From Caulobacter vibrioides OR37 (GTDB taxonomy: Bacteria > Pseudomonadota > Alphaproteobacteria > Caulobacterales > Caulobacteraceae), in assembly GCF_000372645.1 (NCBI RefSeq), contig NZ_APMP01000002.1, positions 62,001 to 126,000 of the forward strand: a DNA stretch of 64,000 bases. Direction: 5' to 3'. Shown one piece after another: positions 36,233-44,680 of this stretch. The translations under genes were made by a program, and so were the position numbers. Under the pieces are notes generated by a model. That model saw only the letters and a list, made by a program, of their open reading frames with translations, was not told the origin of the DNA and made no database searches. The stretch's first letter is position 1, and each line of letters begins with the position of its first letter.

Positions 36233-38059
36233 TTATCCCTCTTCCTCGTCCGGCTCCAGCGGCGGCGCCTCGGGGGTGAGGATCTTGCGGATCTCGACGA
36301 TCTCGGCGCCGGGGAAGGCCGCCAGCACCGAGGCGACGAACGGGTCGGCCTTGATCGCCTCCAGCGCCTCGCGCTCCTCGCGCTTCTGGCGCTCCATCAG
36401 GCTCTCGGCCCCGCCGCCGCCCTCGGCCGCGACCAGCCAGGGCTGGCCGGTATGCTCCTTCAGGAAGCGCACCAGGCGTCCGGCCAGGTTGCCGGGCGCG
36501 CCGGGCGCGGCCTCGAAGGTGATCGCGCCGGGGCGGAAGCTGATCGGGCGGACATACTGCTCGACGTCCAGCCGCAGGCCGATGTCGCGCTTGGCGGCGA
36601 TCAGGGCCATGACGTCGTCGAACGAGGCCAGCACCGGCATGGCCTGGGCGCCGGGCGCGGCCAGGGTCATCGGCGCTTGTATCGAAGCGGTCGCCCCGCC
36701 CGCCCCGCCGCCGATCGCGCCGCCGGAGGGACCGCCGCCGCCCAGTCCGCCGGGCGGCTGGCCGTCGCGCAGGGCTTTCAGCGCCTCCTCCGGACCGGGC
36801 AGGTCGGCGGCGTAGCACAGGCGGATCAGGGCCATCTCGGCGGCGGCCATGGCGTCGGGCGCGCGGCGCACTTCCTCGTGGGCCTTCAGCAGCATCTGCC
36901 ACAGGCGCGACAGCGTGCCGGCCGAGGTGTGCGCGCCGATCGCGGCCAGGCGCGCGGCCTGCTCCTTGGGCATCGACAGGGCGTCGGGCCCCAGGGCCTT
37001 CGACACCGCCGCGCCGTGGCAGTGATCCAGGACGTCGAGCATCACCACCGCCGGATCGGCGCCGAAGCCCCAAAGGGCGCGGAAACCCTCCAGCGCGTCC
37101 TTGGTCTTGCCGGCCATGACGTTCTCGAACAGGGCGATGGTCTGGCCGCGATCAGCCAGGCCCAGCATGTCGCGAACCACCGCGGCGGAGACCGTAGCCC
37201 CGCGATCGGTCTGGACGATGGCCTGATCCAGCAGCGACAGGCCATCGCGCACCGAGCCCTCGGCCGCGCGGGCGATCAGGGCCAGGGCGTCCATCTCGAT
37301 CCGCGCCCCCTCCTTGGCCGAGATGCGGTCGAAGTGCTTGACCAGCACGTCGGGCTCGACCCGGCGCAGGTCGAAGCGCTGGGTGCGCGACAGGATCGTC
37401 ACCGGCACCTTGCGGATCTCGGTCGTCGCGAAGATGAACTTGGCGTGCGGCGGCGGCTCTTCCAGCGTCTTCAGCAGCGCGTTGAACGCCGCCGTCGACA
37501 GCATGTGCACTTCGTCGATGATGTAGACCTTGTAGCGCGCCTCGACAGGGGCGTAGCGCACGCCGTCCAAGAGCTCGCGCATCTCGTCGACCTTGGTGCG
37601 GCTGGCGGCGTCGAGCTCCAGCACGTCCATGTGCCGGCCCTCGATGATGGCGCGGCAGTGATAGCCCTCGGTGGTCAGGTCGACCGAGGGGCCCTTCACC
37701 GTGTCGGTCTCGTAGTTCAGCGCGCGGGCCAGCAGGCGCGCGGTCGTGGTCTTGCCGACCCCCCGCACGCCGGTGAGCATGAAGGCGTGGGCGATGCGGC
37801 CGGTCGCGAACGCATTCGCCAATGTTCGGACCATGGCCTCCTGGCCGATCAGGTCCTCGAAGGTGCGCGGGCGGTACTTCCGCGCCAGCACGGTATAGGC
37901 GTCGCCGGTTTCGGGCGGCGGATCCTGGACAACGGGGCGCGACACGGGGACGGGCGCGGGCGCGTCGCCGAAGATGTCGGCGGTGTTCTCGTCGCGTTCA
38001 GCGGGAGCCTCATCCCACGGCGGCGCGGAATCGGTCGAGAGGTCGTCGTGGTCGGCCAT
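36233..38059 (-). CDS. dnaX: DNA polymerase III subunit gamma/tau
   Basis: 608-residue clamp-loader ATPase. The Walker A is GVRGVGKTTTARLLA, and the sensor region is DEVHMLSTAAFNALLKTLEEPP. Beyond the clamp-loader domains a Gly/Pro/Ala-rich linker (about residues 410-470) leads to a tau-like C-terminal domain. Some bacteria make the shorter gamma by programmed frameshift; I see no clear slippery site and cannot say whether gamma is made. The ATG at 38059 is used. The SRP RNA lies upstream on the same strand. Confidence 0.96.
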   Translation of the reverse strand: MADHDDLSTDSAPPWDEAPAERDENTADIFGDAPAPVPVSRPVVQDPPPETGDAYTVLARKYRPRTFEDLIGQEAMVRTLANAFATGRIAHAFMLTGVRGVGKTTTARLLARALNYETDTVKGPSVDLTTEGYHCRAIIEGRHMDVLELDAASRTKVDEMRELLDGVRYAPVEARYKVYIIDEVHMLSTAAFNALLKTLEEPPPHAKFIFATTEIRKVPVTILSRTQRFDLRRVEPDVLVKHFDRISAKEGARIEMDALALIARAAEGSVRDGLSLLDQAIVQTDRGATVSAAVVRDMLGLADRGQTIALFENVMAGKTKDALEGFRALWGFGADPAVVMLDVLDHCHGAAVSKALGPDALSMPKEQAARLAAIGAHTSAGTLSRLWQMLLKAHEEVRRAPDAMAAAEMALIRLCYAADLPGPEEALKALRDGQPPGGLGGGGPSGGAIGGGAGGATASIQAPMTLAAPGAQAMPVLASFDDVMALIAAKRDIGLRLDVEQYVRPISFRPGAITFEAAPGAPGNLAGRLVRFLKEHTGQPWLVAAEGGGGAESLMERQKREEREALEAIKADPFVASVLAAFPGAEIVEIRKILTPEAPPLEPDEEEG

Positions 38060-38150
38060 GGCGCGGAGTGTAGTAGGGCGGAGCACGCAGCAAAAGCCTC
38101 ACGCCCGTTCGCGCGCGCATCCGCTGACAGATTTAGGGGAAAGGGAAGGT

Positions 38151-38243
38151 GGAGACCGGACAGCGACCCAGAGGTGATCTCGTTGTGGCTGCTGCCTCTC
38201 GGCCCTGACCAGGTTGGCGAGGCTTCCGTCCGCGCCGATCTCC
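38151..38243 (-). ncRNA. ffs: Signal recognition particle RNA (small bacterial 4.5S type)
   Basis: The minus strand carries the diagnostic SRP core GGTCAGGGCCGAGAGGCAGC followed by AGCCACAACGAGATCA. The ends pair as GGAGATCGG with CCGGTCTCC, giving a closed hairpin of about 93 nt. Position upstream of dnaX is common in alphaproteobacteria. A good promoter precedes the 5' end. It pairs with Ffh and targets membrane proteins to FtsY. Exact ends may differ by a few bases. Confidence 0.92.
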
Positions 38244-38249
38244 GAGGCC

Positions 38250-38278
38250 TATATCGCGACTCATCGCGACGGATGCAA
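38250..38278 (-). promoter_or_regulatory. Promoter for ffs
   Basis: On the minus strand TTGCAT (38273-38278) and GATATA (38250-38255) are separated by exactly 17 bp and lie 7 bases before the predicted RNA 5' end. This fits a housekeeping sigma-factor promoter for a stable RNA. Confidence 0.6.
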
Positions 38279-38337
38279 GCCGCATGACGTTCATGCGACG
38301 TCGTGACGAACAAACACGGTCGCGCTAGACACGCCGT

Positions 38338-39276
38338 ATGTCCCTCTCGATCATCACCAACACCTTCGCCGGCAACCCCCTGAACCGCGCCAGCGAGCGC
38401 CGCGGCGACGAGGCCTGGCTGGCCGAGAAGCTGGCCGACCCCGAGTCGCTGGCGGTCGCGCTGTGGAACGGCAAGCCCCTGGTCGAGGACCTGCTGGGCG
38501 ACGACGGCAAGCCGAAGGGCGTGCAGATCGCCTATCTGCGCGCCGACCTGGCCCAGGACCTTGCCGGCGGCCAGGAGCGGCTGCTGTTCCTCGGTCTCTG
38601 GAAGGACATCGCGGTCTTCGCCGTCGACATCGACACGGCCGCCGATCCGTCCGAGGGGCCGCTGCAAGGCCTGGGCCGGTTCGAGGAGCTGCGCGGCGTG
38701 GCCGCCGCCATGCCGCCGGCCGACGCCGGCATCCTGGCCACCGCCAAGTCGATGTTCGAATGGCGCCGCCGCCACCGCTGGTGCAGCAACTGCGGCCAGA
38801 AGAGCGAGGTCGCCGACGGCGGCTGGAAACGCGTCTGCCCGGCCTGCGAGGCCGAGCACTTCCCGCGCACCGACCCGGTGGTGATCATGCTGGCCCTGCA
38901 CGAGGGCAAATGCCTGCTGGGACGCCAGGCGGCCTGGCCCAAGGGCATGTTCTCGGCTCTGGCCGGCTTCCTCGAGCCGGGCGAGACCATCGAGGAAGCC
39001 TGCGCCCGCGAGCTGAAGGAAGAGGCGGGGCTGACCGCCGTCGCGGTCCGCTATCACTCCAGCCAGCCCTGGCCCTGGCCCTCGTCGCTGATGATGGGCC
39101 TGACGGCCGATGTCGACGGCGGCGACGCCGCGCCCGACCAGACCGAGCTGGAAGAGGTCCGCTGGTTCTCGAAGGACGAGGCGGCGCAATTGATCAAGGG
39201 CGAGCTGGAAGGCCTGTTCGCCCCCCCGCCCCTGGCCATCGCGCACCAGCTGATCAAGAGCTGGGCGGAGGGGTAG
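38338..39276 (+). CDS. nudC: NADH pyrophosphatase NudC
   Basis: 312-residue Nudix hydrolase that cleaves NADH and may remove NAD caps from RNA. It has a zinc ribbon (CSNCGQ... CPACEAEHFPRTDP), the Nudix box GFLEPGETIEEACARELKEE and the NudC signature SQPWPWPSSLMMG. An N-terminal domain of about 140 residues precedes the zinc ribbon. Divergent from ffs/dnaX, convergent with amn across a palindromic repeat. Confidence 0.96.
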   Translation: MSLSIITNTFAGNPLNRASERRGDEAWLAEKLADPESLAVALWNGKPLVEDLLGDDGKPKGVQIAYLRADLAQDLAGGQERLLFLGLWKDIAVFAVDIDTAADPSEGPLQGLGRFEELRGVAAAMPPADAGILATAKSMFEWRRRHRWCSNCGQKSEVADGGWKRVCPACEAEHFPRTDPVVIMLALHEGKCLLGRQAAWPKGMFSALAGFLEPGETIEEACARELKEEAGLTAVAVRYHSSQPWPWPSSLMMGLTADVDGGDAAPDQTELEEVRWFSKDEAAQLIKGELEGLFAPPPLAIAHQLIKSWAEG

Positions 39277-39399
39277 ATCCTCCCCCGCGTCGCGGGGGAG
39301 GTGGCCCAAAGGGCCGGAGGGGGCCAGTTGGACGTGGGCCGGGTTCGCCCCCTCAGTCGGCTCCGCCGACAGCTCCCCCGCACTGCGGGGGAGCATCTA
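39274..39399. repeat. Palindromic intergenic repeat (CCTCCCCCGC family)
   Basis: Starts within the nudC stop codon. The left arm TAGATCCTCCCCCGC plus GCGGGGGAGG and the right arm CTCCCCCGC plus GCGGGGGAGCATCTA are imperfect inverted copies, and the centre contains CGCCCCCTCAGTCGGCTCCG. It separates convergent nudC and amn. Same family as 25387-25512. Confidence 0.8.
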
Positions 39400-39408
39400 A
39401 CACCGAGC

Positions 39409-40863
39409 TCATCTAAACGGCGGTTCGTCGAAGGCCCGCAGTTTCCGCGAGTGCAGGTTCGGGCCCTCGGCGTGCAGCAGCTTGCAGGTCAGGATGCCGA
39501 TCTGCAGGTGCTGGCTGATGGCGCGCTCGTAGAAGGCGTTGGCCTGGCCGGGCAGCTTGATCTCGCCGTGCAGCGGCTTGTCCGACACGCAGAGCAGCGT
39601 CCCGTAGGGCACCCTGAAGCGATAGCCCTGGGCGGCGATGGTCGCGCTTTCCATGTCGATCGCCACGGCCCGGCTCTGGTTGAAGCGCAGGGCCGACAGG
39701 CTGTGGCGAAGTTCCCAGTTGCGGTCGTCGGTGGTGACGACCGTGCCGGTGCGCAGGCGCTTCTTCAGTTCGCCGCCGCTGTCGCCGCTGATCGCCTTGG
39801 CCGCGTCGTAGAGGGCGCGCTGCACCTCGGCGATCGAGGGGACCGGGATCTCGGGCGGCAGCACCGCGTCCAAGACGTGGTCGTCGCGCAGATAGGCGTG
39901 AGCGAGGACGTAGTCGCCGATGGTCTGGGTGTCGCGCAGGCCGCCGCAGTGGCCGATCATCAGCCAGGCCTGCGGCCGCAGCACCGCCAGGTGATCGCAG
40001 ATTGTCTTGGCGTTGGACGGACCGACGCCGATATTGACCAGGGTCACGCCCGCGCCGCCCGGGGCCATCAGGTGGTAGGCCGGCATCTGGTGCTTGCGCC
40101 AGGTCGACTCGGCCACCGCCAGTTCCGGATTGGCCGTGTTGGCGGTAATCGTCAGGCCGCCCGAGCAGGACAGGGCGGTATAGGGGCTGCCGTCCGCCTT
40201 CAGCTGTTCGATGCCCCAGCGCACGAACTCGTCGACATAGCGATGATAGTTCGTGAACAGAATGAACTGCTGCACGTCCTCGGCCGGCGCGCCGGTGTAG
40301 TGCCTCAGACGGGCCAGCGAGAAGTCGGTGCGCAGGCCATCGAACAGCGACAGCGGATGGGTCTCCTCCAGCGCCGGGCTCCAGACGCCGTCGGCGATCT
40401 CGTCGCCGATGAAGGCCAGGTCCGTGGTCGGGAAGAAGCGGGCGATATCCTCGCTGCGGACGTCGGCCTGGTTCAGGTCGATCGAGGCGTCCAGCACGTA
40501 GGGATAGGGGATTTCCTGCCGCGAGCGCTCGATCTCGATCTCGACGTCGAAGTCGTCCATCAGAAGGGTCAGCTGCTCGACCAGATAGTCCTTGAACTGG
40601 GCCGGCTTGGTTACGGTGGTGGCATAGACGCCGGGCCGGCTGACGCGGGCGTAGGACCGGGCCAGCTTGGGCGGCAGGGCCTCGGGATCGTAGGTCAGCC
40701 TCAGCTCGGGATAGGCGAAGCTGCCGTCGAACCGCGCCTGCGGGTCGGGCCGGGTTCCGTTTTCGAGATAGGCGCGGAGGGCGTCGCGGAGAGCGCCGAC
40801 GGCGCGTTCATATTCGTCATTGAGCCGTTCGACGACGGCGATTGCTTTTTCTTGGTTTGACAT
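39409..40863 (-). CDS. amn: AMP nucleosidase
   Basis: Hydrolyses AMP to adenine and ribose 5-phosphate. The 484-residue length equals that of E. coli Amn. The N-terminal Amn domain is followed by a nucleoside-phosphorylase-type domain with MIGHCGGL, VNIGVGPSNAKTICDHLAVL and AVAIDMESATIAAQGYRF (catalytic region). Immediately upstream is TATAAG with no ribosome site between it and the ATG, so the mRNA may be leaderless. Confidence 0.95.
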   Translation of the reverse strand: MSNQEKAIAVVERLNDEYERAVGALRDALRAYLENGTRPDPQARFDGSFAYPELRLTYDPEALPPKLARSYARVSRPGVYATTVTKPAQFKDYLVEQLTLLMDDFDVEIEIERSRQEIPYPYVLDASIDLNQADVRSEDIARFFPTTDLAFIGDEIADGVWSPALEETHPLSLFDGLRTDFSLARLRHYTGAPAEDVQQFILFTNYHRYVDEFVRWGIEQLKADGSPYTALSCSGGLTITANTANPELAVAESTWRKHQMPAYHLMAPGGAGVTLVNIGVGPSNAKTICDHLAVLRPQAWLMIGHCGGLRDTQTIGDYVLAHAYLRDDHVLDAVLPPEIPVPSIAEVQRALYDAAKAISGDSGGELKKRLRTGTVVTTDDRNWELRHSLSALRFNQSRAVAIDMESATIAAQGYRFRVPYGTLLCVSDKPLHGEIKLPGQANAFYERAISQHLQIGILTCKLLHAEGPNLHSRKLRAFDEPPFR

Positions 40864-41173
40864 GCGGCCTTATAGCGACGTTTCACGACATTGGCGAGAC
40901 ACCGGCCCCACGAAGTAGAAAAACTTCTTACTTAGTGTCCGATGAGGGCGTCCGGCGGTCCCGCGTCTCTGGAATTATGAGCCCATTTCGCCGGCCTGGC
41001 TCGCCCTGGCCCGGCGTCGCCGCCTCAACAGGCATGGACGAACCCGCTTTCGTCCGCCACAAGGGCGGAAATGCTCAAGGAAGGCGCGAATGGCGGCGCG
41101 GGCGCTGTCGCGCGTCGATCCTTCCGACCACCAGTACGCCGTCGACGCCCAGCAGAGGGCGCCAGGGGGATCC
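40864..41173. other. Divergent promoter region between amn and the symporter gene
   Basis: No convincing gene. On the minus strand TCGCCA and TATAAG (40869-40874) with 17-bp spacing form a plausible amn promoter whose start would fall at the amn ATG. GAAGTAGAAAAACTTC (around 40912-40927) is a small inverted repeat of unknown role. The right part carries a GGGGGA ribosome site for the symporter. Confidence 0.45.
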
Positions 41174-42421
41174 ATGAATAAACGTTTCGCCTTTCTGATC
41201 GTCCTGGCCATGGTGCTGGGCGTCGCGGTCGGTTGGGGGTGCAACCAGTATCTCGACGCGGCCGGCGCCAAGAAGGCGGCCGAGTTGGCCTCGCTGCTGC
41301 CCTACGTCTTCCTTCGCCTGATCAAGATGATCATCGCGCCGCTGGTCTTCACCACCCTGGTGGCCGGCATCGCCCACATGGAGGACGCCGCCGCCGTCGG
41401 GCGCGTCGGCGTCAAGGCCCTCTCCTGGTTCATCGTCGCCTCGATCCTGTCGCTGCTGATCGGCATCGGCATGTTCCATCTGCTGGACCCGGCCCATGGC
41501 GTGGTCCTGAAGGAAGCCGCCGGGGCCGGCGCGCCGCCGTCGGCCGAGGGCGCCTTCACGATCAAGAGCTTCATCGACCACCTGATCCCGGCCTCGCTGT
41601 TCGAGGCGATGGCCAAGAACGAGATCCTGCAGATCGTCGTCTTCTCGGTGTTCGTCGGCACCGCCGTCGCCACCCTGGACAACAAGGCCCCGGCCGTCAT
41701 GCAGGTGACCGAGCAGGCCGCCTCGATCATGCTGAAGGTCACGGGCTTCGTGATGTCGCTGGCCCCGCTGGCCATCTTCGGCGCCCTGGCCAACACCGTC
41801 GCCAAGGAAGGCCTGTCGATCATCGGCGTCTACGCCAAGTTCATCGGCGCCTTCTACGCGGGCCTGGGCACGCTGTGGCTGCTGCTGTTCCTGGCCGCCC
41901 TGGCCTTCCTCGGACGCCGCGCCATCCCGCTGTTCGGCTTCATCCGCACGCCGGCCCTGCTGGCCTTCTCGACCGCCAGCTCCGAAGCGGCCTATCCGCG
42001 CCTGCTGGATGGCCTGCCCACCCTGGGCGTGCGCCGCAAGATCGTCAGCTTCGTCCTGCCGCTGGGCTACTCGTTCAATCTCGACGGCTCGATGATGTAC
42101 TGCACCTTCGCCACCCTGTTCATCACGGCGGTGCACGGCGTCCACCTGACCGTCGAGCAACAGGCCTCGATGCTGCTGCTGCTGATGGTCACGTCCAAGG
42201 GCATGGCCGGCGTGCCGCGCGCCTCGCTGGTGGTGATCATGGCCACCCTGACCTATTTCGGCCTGCCTGAGGGCTGGATCGCGCTGGTGCTCGGCGTCGA
42301 CCACCTGCTGGACATGGGCCGCAGCGCCACCAACGTCGTCGGCAACAGCGTCGCCGCCGCCGTGGTCGCCAAGTGGGAAGGCGAGCTGGACCCAGCTCCG
42401 GCCGAGCCCGCCAAGGCCTGA
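41174..42421 (+). CDS. Dicarboxylate/amino acid:cation symporter (DAACS family)
   Basis: 415-residue inner-membrane transporter with about eight helices and two re-entrant hairpins. Family motifs are AFSTASSEAAYPRLL (hairpin 1), GYSFNLDGSMMYCTFATLFI and MVTSKGMAGVPRAS (hairpin 2), and VDHLLDMGRSATNVVGN. It uses Na+ or H+ to import C4-dicarboxylates or Glu/Asp. The ATG at 41174 follows GGGGGA. Substrate choice is not certain, so I avoid dctA or gltP. A terminator follows. Confidence 0.93.
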   Translation: MNKRFAFLIVLAMVLGVAVGWGCNQYLDAAGAKKAAELASLLPYVFLRLIKMIIAPLVFTTLVAGIAHMEDAAAVGRVGVKALSWFIVASILSLLIGIGMFHLLDPAHGVVLKEAAGAGAPPSAEGAFTIKSFIDHLIPASLFEAMAKNEILQIVVFSVFVGTAVATLDNKAPAVMQVTEQAASIMLKVTGFVMSLAPLAIFGALANTVAKEGLSIIGVYAKFIGAFYAGLGTLWLLLFLAALAFLGRRAIPLFGFIRTPALLAFSTASSEAAYPRLLDGLPTLGVRRKIVSFVLPLGYSFNLDGSMMYCTFATLFITAVHGVHLTVEQQASMLLLLMVTSKGMAGVPRASLVVIMATLTYFGLPEGWIALVLGVDHLLDMGRSATNVVGNSVAAAVVAKWEGELDPAPAEPAKA

Positions 42422-42445
42422 CACCCGGTCTTGGGATACGCCGCC

Positions 42446-42482
42446 AACGGCCCGCCTTTCCGTCGAGGGGCGGGCCGTTTTC
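42446..42482 (+). terminator. Rho-independent terminator after the symporter gene
   Basis: Arms AACGGCCCGCC (42446-42456) and GGCGGGCCGTT (42469-42479) pair perfectly over 11 bp, followed by a run of four T. It lies 25 bp after the stop. Confidence 0.88.
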
Positions 42483-42571
42483 GTGTATAGTTCTTTCTGT
42501 ACGCCGCGCGCTTGACTCCGCCTCGCCCAGGGCCAATCTCAAGCGTTGGGGGCTTTGAAGGACGACGTGTC

Positions 42572-42988
42572 ATGAGCAAGATCACCCACTCCGCGCGCGC
42601 CGCGCTGATCGGGCTCGCCATCGCGGGCCTCTCGGGTCTGGCCGCCTCGGCCCAGGACGCCGCTCCGGCGCCGGCCAAGCCCGCCCGCCAATGCTTCTAC
42701 CTGTCCGACTGGCGCGGCTGGACCGCCCCGGACAAGAACACCCTGTACATGAAGGTGCGCGGCCGCGACGTCTATCGCGTCGACCTGGCCTGGGGCTCCA
42801 ACCAGCTGACCTGGCCGGGCAGCCACCTCGTATCGGTGGTGCGCGGCAGCGACAGCATCTGCCAGCCGCTGGACCTGGACCTGCGGGTCTCGGACGGCAT
42901 GGGCTTCGCCGTCCCGATCCGCGCCAAGGCGATCACCAAGCTGACGCCCGACGAGATCAAGGCGATCCCGAAGAAGTACCAGCCGTAG
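42572..42988 (+). CDS. Secreted DUF6491-like protein
   Basis: 138 residues with a signal peptide (cleavage near AASA-QDAAP). The mature part begins with CFYLSDWRGWTAPDKNTLYM, has a second Cys in DSICQPLDLDL, and the motif VRGRDVYRVDLA. This two-Cys pattern resembles the DUF6491 family of small envelope proteins found in caulobacters and relatives; the family call is from memory. The ATG at 42572 starts the signal peptide. Function unknown. Confidence 0.75.
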   Translation: MSKITHSARAALIGLAIAGLSGLAASAQDAAPAPAKPARQCFYLSDWRGWTAPDKNTLYMKVRGRDVYRVDLAWGSNQLTWPGSHLVSVVRGSDSICQPLDLDLRVSDGMGFAVPIRAKAITKLTPDEIKAIPKKYQP

Positions 42989-42991
42989 GGA

Positions 42992-43867
42992 TCAGCCCGC
43001 CGCCGCGTTCAGCAAGGCCACGATCATCGCATTGGCTGGCGTCGGGATGCCGTGCGCCGCGCCCCTGCGGACAATGACGCCGTTGCGAGCGTCCAATTCC
43101 ATCGGCCGGCCCGCCTGACGATCGGCCAGCAGTGAGTTGACCAAGTCAGAGGGCCCGGCGCGATAGCCGTTCACGACCTGATCGCCGAGGTCATCGGCCA
43201 GGGTCGCGCCCTCGGCCCGGCCCACCGCCACGCACTCCGCGACCAGGGCCTTCATCACCTGGGCGGCGCCAGGATCGTGGGCGACGCCCGAGGGCTTCAG
43301 CGTCATGGCGTTGACCGCCCCGGCCGCGTTCAGCGCCAGCTTGCGCCAAGCGACCGACACGAAGTCGTCCGTCGTCCCCACGTCGATGGGACAGCCGGCG
43401 AACAACGCGGCGAACGCCTTGCCCGCCTCGCCTTCGGGAACCCGGATCCAGCCGTAGCGTCGCTGGCGGAACACGCCGGGCGCGGACCGTTCGGCCGGGA
43501 AGTCGACGATCACCGGCAGGAGATTGGCGGCGTCGACCCGGCCGGCGAAAGCTTCGCGGTGCTCGACGCCGTTGCGGATCACCGCCACGCGCGTCCGTGG
43601 TCCCACCAGCGCGGCCAGCCAGGGCGCGGCGCCGGCGTCGTCATAGGCCTTCGTCGCCACGAGCACCCAGTCGACCGGCGACAGGCCCCGCGGCGAGGTC
43701 GCGATCTTAGGCCGGGCCGAGATCTCGCCGTCAGGCGTTTCGACGGTCAGGGTCTCAAACGGGGTACGCGCGCAGACGGTCAGGTCCAGGTCCCCCCGCT
43801 GGGCCAACCAAGCCGCAAGGGTTCCGCCGATGGCGCCGGGGCCAATCAGGGCGACGTTGGGGCTCAT
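42992..43867 (-). CDS. panE: 2-dehydropantoate 2-reductase-like oxidoreductase
   Basis: 291-residue ApbA/PanE-family NADPH enzyme. The Rossmann motif is ALIGPGAIGGTLAAWL; the catalytic Lys is in VLVATKAYD, and the C-terminal helical domain has WRKLALNAAGAVNAMT, DLVNSLLADRQAGRPMELDARNG. It probably makes pantoate for coenzyme A; paralogues with other substrates exist. The reading frame continues upstream into a different, frameshifted gene; I place the start at the ATG at 43867. Confidence 0.88.
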   Translation of the reverse strand: MSPNVALIGPGAIGGTLAAWLAQRGDLDLTVCARTPFETLTVETPDGEISARPKIATSPRGLSPVDWVLVATKAYDDAGAAPWLAALVGPRTRVAVIRNGVEHREAFAGRVDAANLLPVIVDFPAERSAPGVFRQRRYGWIRVPEGEAGKAFAALFAGCPIDVGTTDDFVSVAWRKLALNAAGAVNAMTLKPSGVAHDPGAAQVMKALVAECVAVGRAEGATLADDLGDQVVNGYRAGPSDLVNSLLADRQAGRPMELDARNGVIVRRGAAHGIPTPANAMIVALLNAAAG

Positions 43868-43920
43868 AAAGAAAACTCCGACCGTGCGCTCCTTACTAGG
43901 CCGCCGAGGCGACACGGTCA

Positions 43921-44584
43921 CTACCGCTTGTGGACGCCGGCCTCGGGCGTGAAGAAGCTGCCTTGCAGCGGGATGTAGCAAGGGGTCTTGCCCAGGCGCA
44001 CCATGCCCTGGCGGTCCTTCTCCTTCGCGCCGGCTCCGAAGGTCACCGAGCATTTCAGGACCTGCAAGGCGCCAGGGCTCGCGCCGCCGGCCCTGGCGCT
44101 GGCCTGGGATCGGCTGGACGGTCCGGCCGCGGCGAGCTCGTCGTAATAGGCCCGCTTCTCCGGATCCATCGGCGCGGCGTAGCGGGGGCCGTCGGCGGCG
44201 ACCGCGCAGAGCGGCCCTCAGACGCGCCGCGTCCGGCGGAGCGGCGACCTCCGGCGCCGGCGGGACACTCGCTTCCGTCGCCTTCGCGATCGCCGTCGAA
44301 GATGGCGCCACGATCGGCGCCGGGGCGGCGGCGGCTCTCGCGGGCGTCCGCCTCGGAGAAGCCCGCGCGGCCGAAGGGGGTCGGGTCATCTCGACCGTCA
44401 TCGACGACAGGTCCGGGCCGTTGGCGACCAGGTCGGCGGATCTTGGCCAGGCCAGCCAGAACAGCACGACGCCATGCAGCGCCAGCGAAAGCGTCGCGAT
44501 CGCGCCACCCCGCGCCCGTCTGGCCAGAACCATCCCCTCGCCCCCAACCGCTGGGCGCGAAATGGAACCTGTCGTTGTGTCCAA
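43921..44584 (-). pseudogene. TonB-like envelope protein split by a frameshift
   Basis: The 5' part encodes a basic N-terminus, one membrane helix (IATLSLALHGVVLFWLAW) and an Ala/Pro-rich periplasmic stretch, the layout of TonB-type anchors. After DAARLRAAL the frame changes, and the rest (CAVAADGPRYAAPMDPEKRA to FFTPEAGVHKR) is read in another frame to a stop at 43921. Restoring two bases near 44205 (for example CTGTGC instead of CTGC) rejoins the two parts. It may be a true pseudogene or a sequencing error. The start (TTG at 44584 or ATG at 44536) is uncertain. Confidence 0.65.
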
Positions 44585-44621
44585 AGCGGGGCGGCGCCAA
44601 GGCCGCGCTCGGGGCCCGACC

Positions 44622-44659
44622 CCAAAAGCAAAAGGGCGGGCCCTCGCGGACCCGCCCTC
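44622..44659 (-). terminator. Rho-independent terminator after nrdB
   Basis: On the minus strand AGGGCGGG and CCCGCCCT (44651-44658 and 44633-44640 on the plus strand) pair perfectly, followed by TTTTGCTTTT. It lies 22 bp after the nrdB stop. Confidence 0.85.
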
Positions 44660-44680
44660 TTCGCGCGCGCTAAAGCCGCC

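Noticed and set aside
36233..38059. Programmed frameshift site in dnaX
   Set aside because: No clear A/T-rich slippery heptamer seen.
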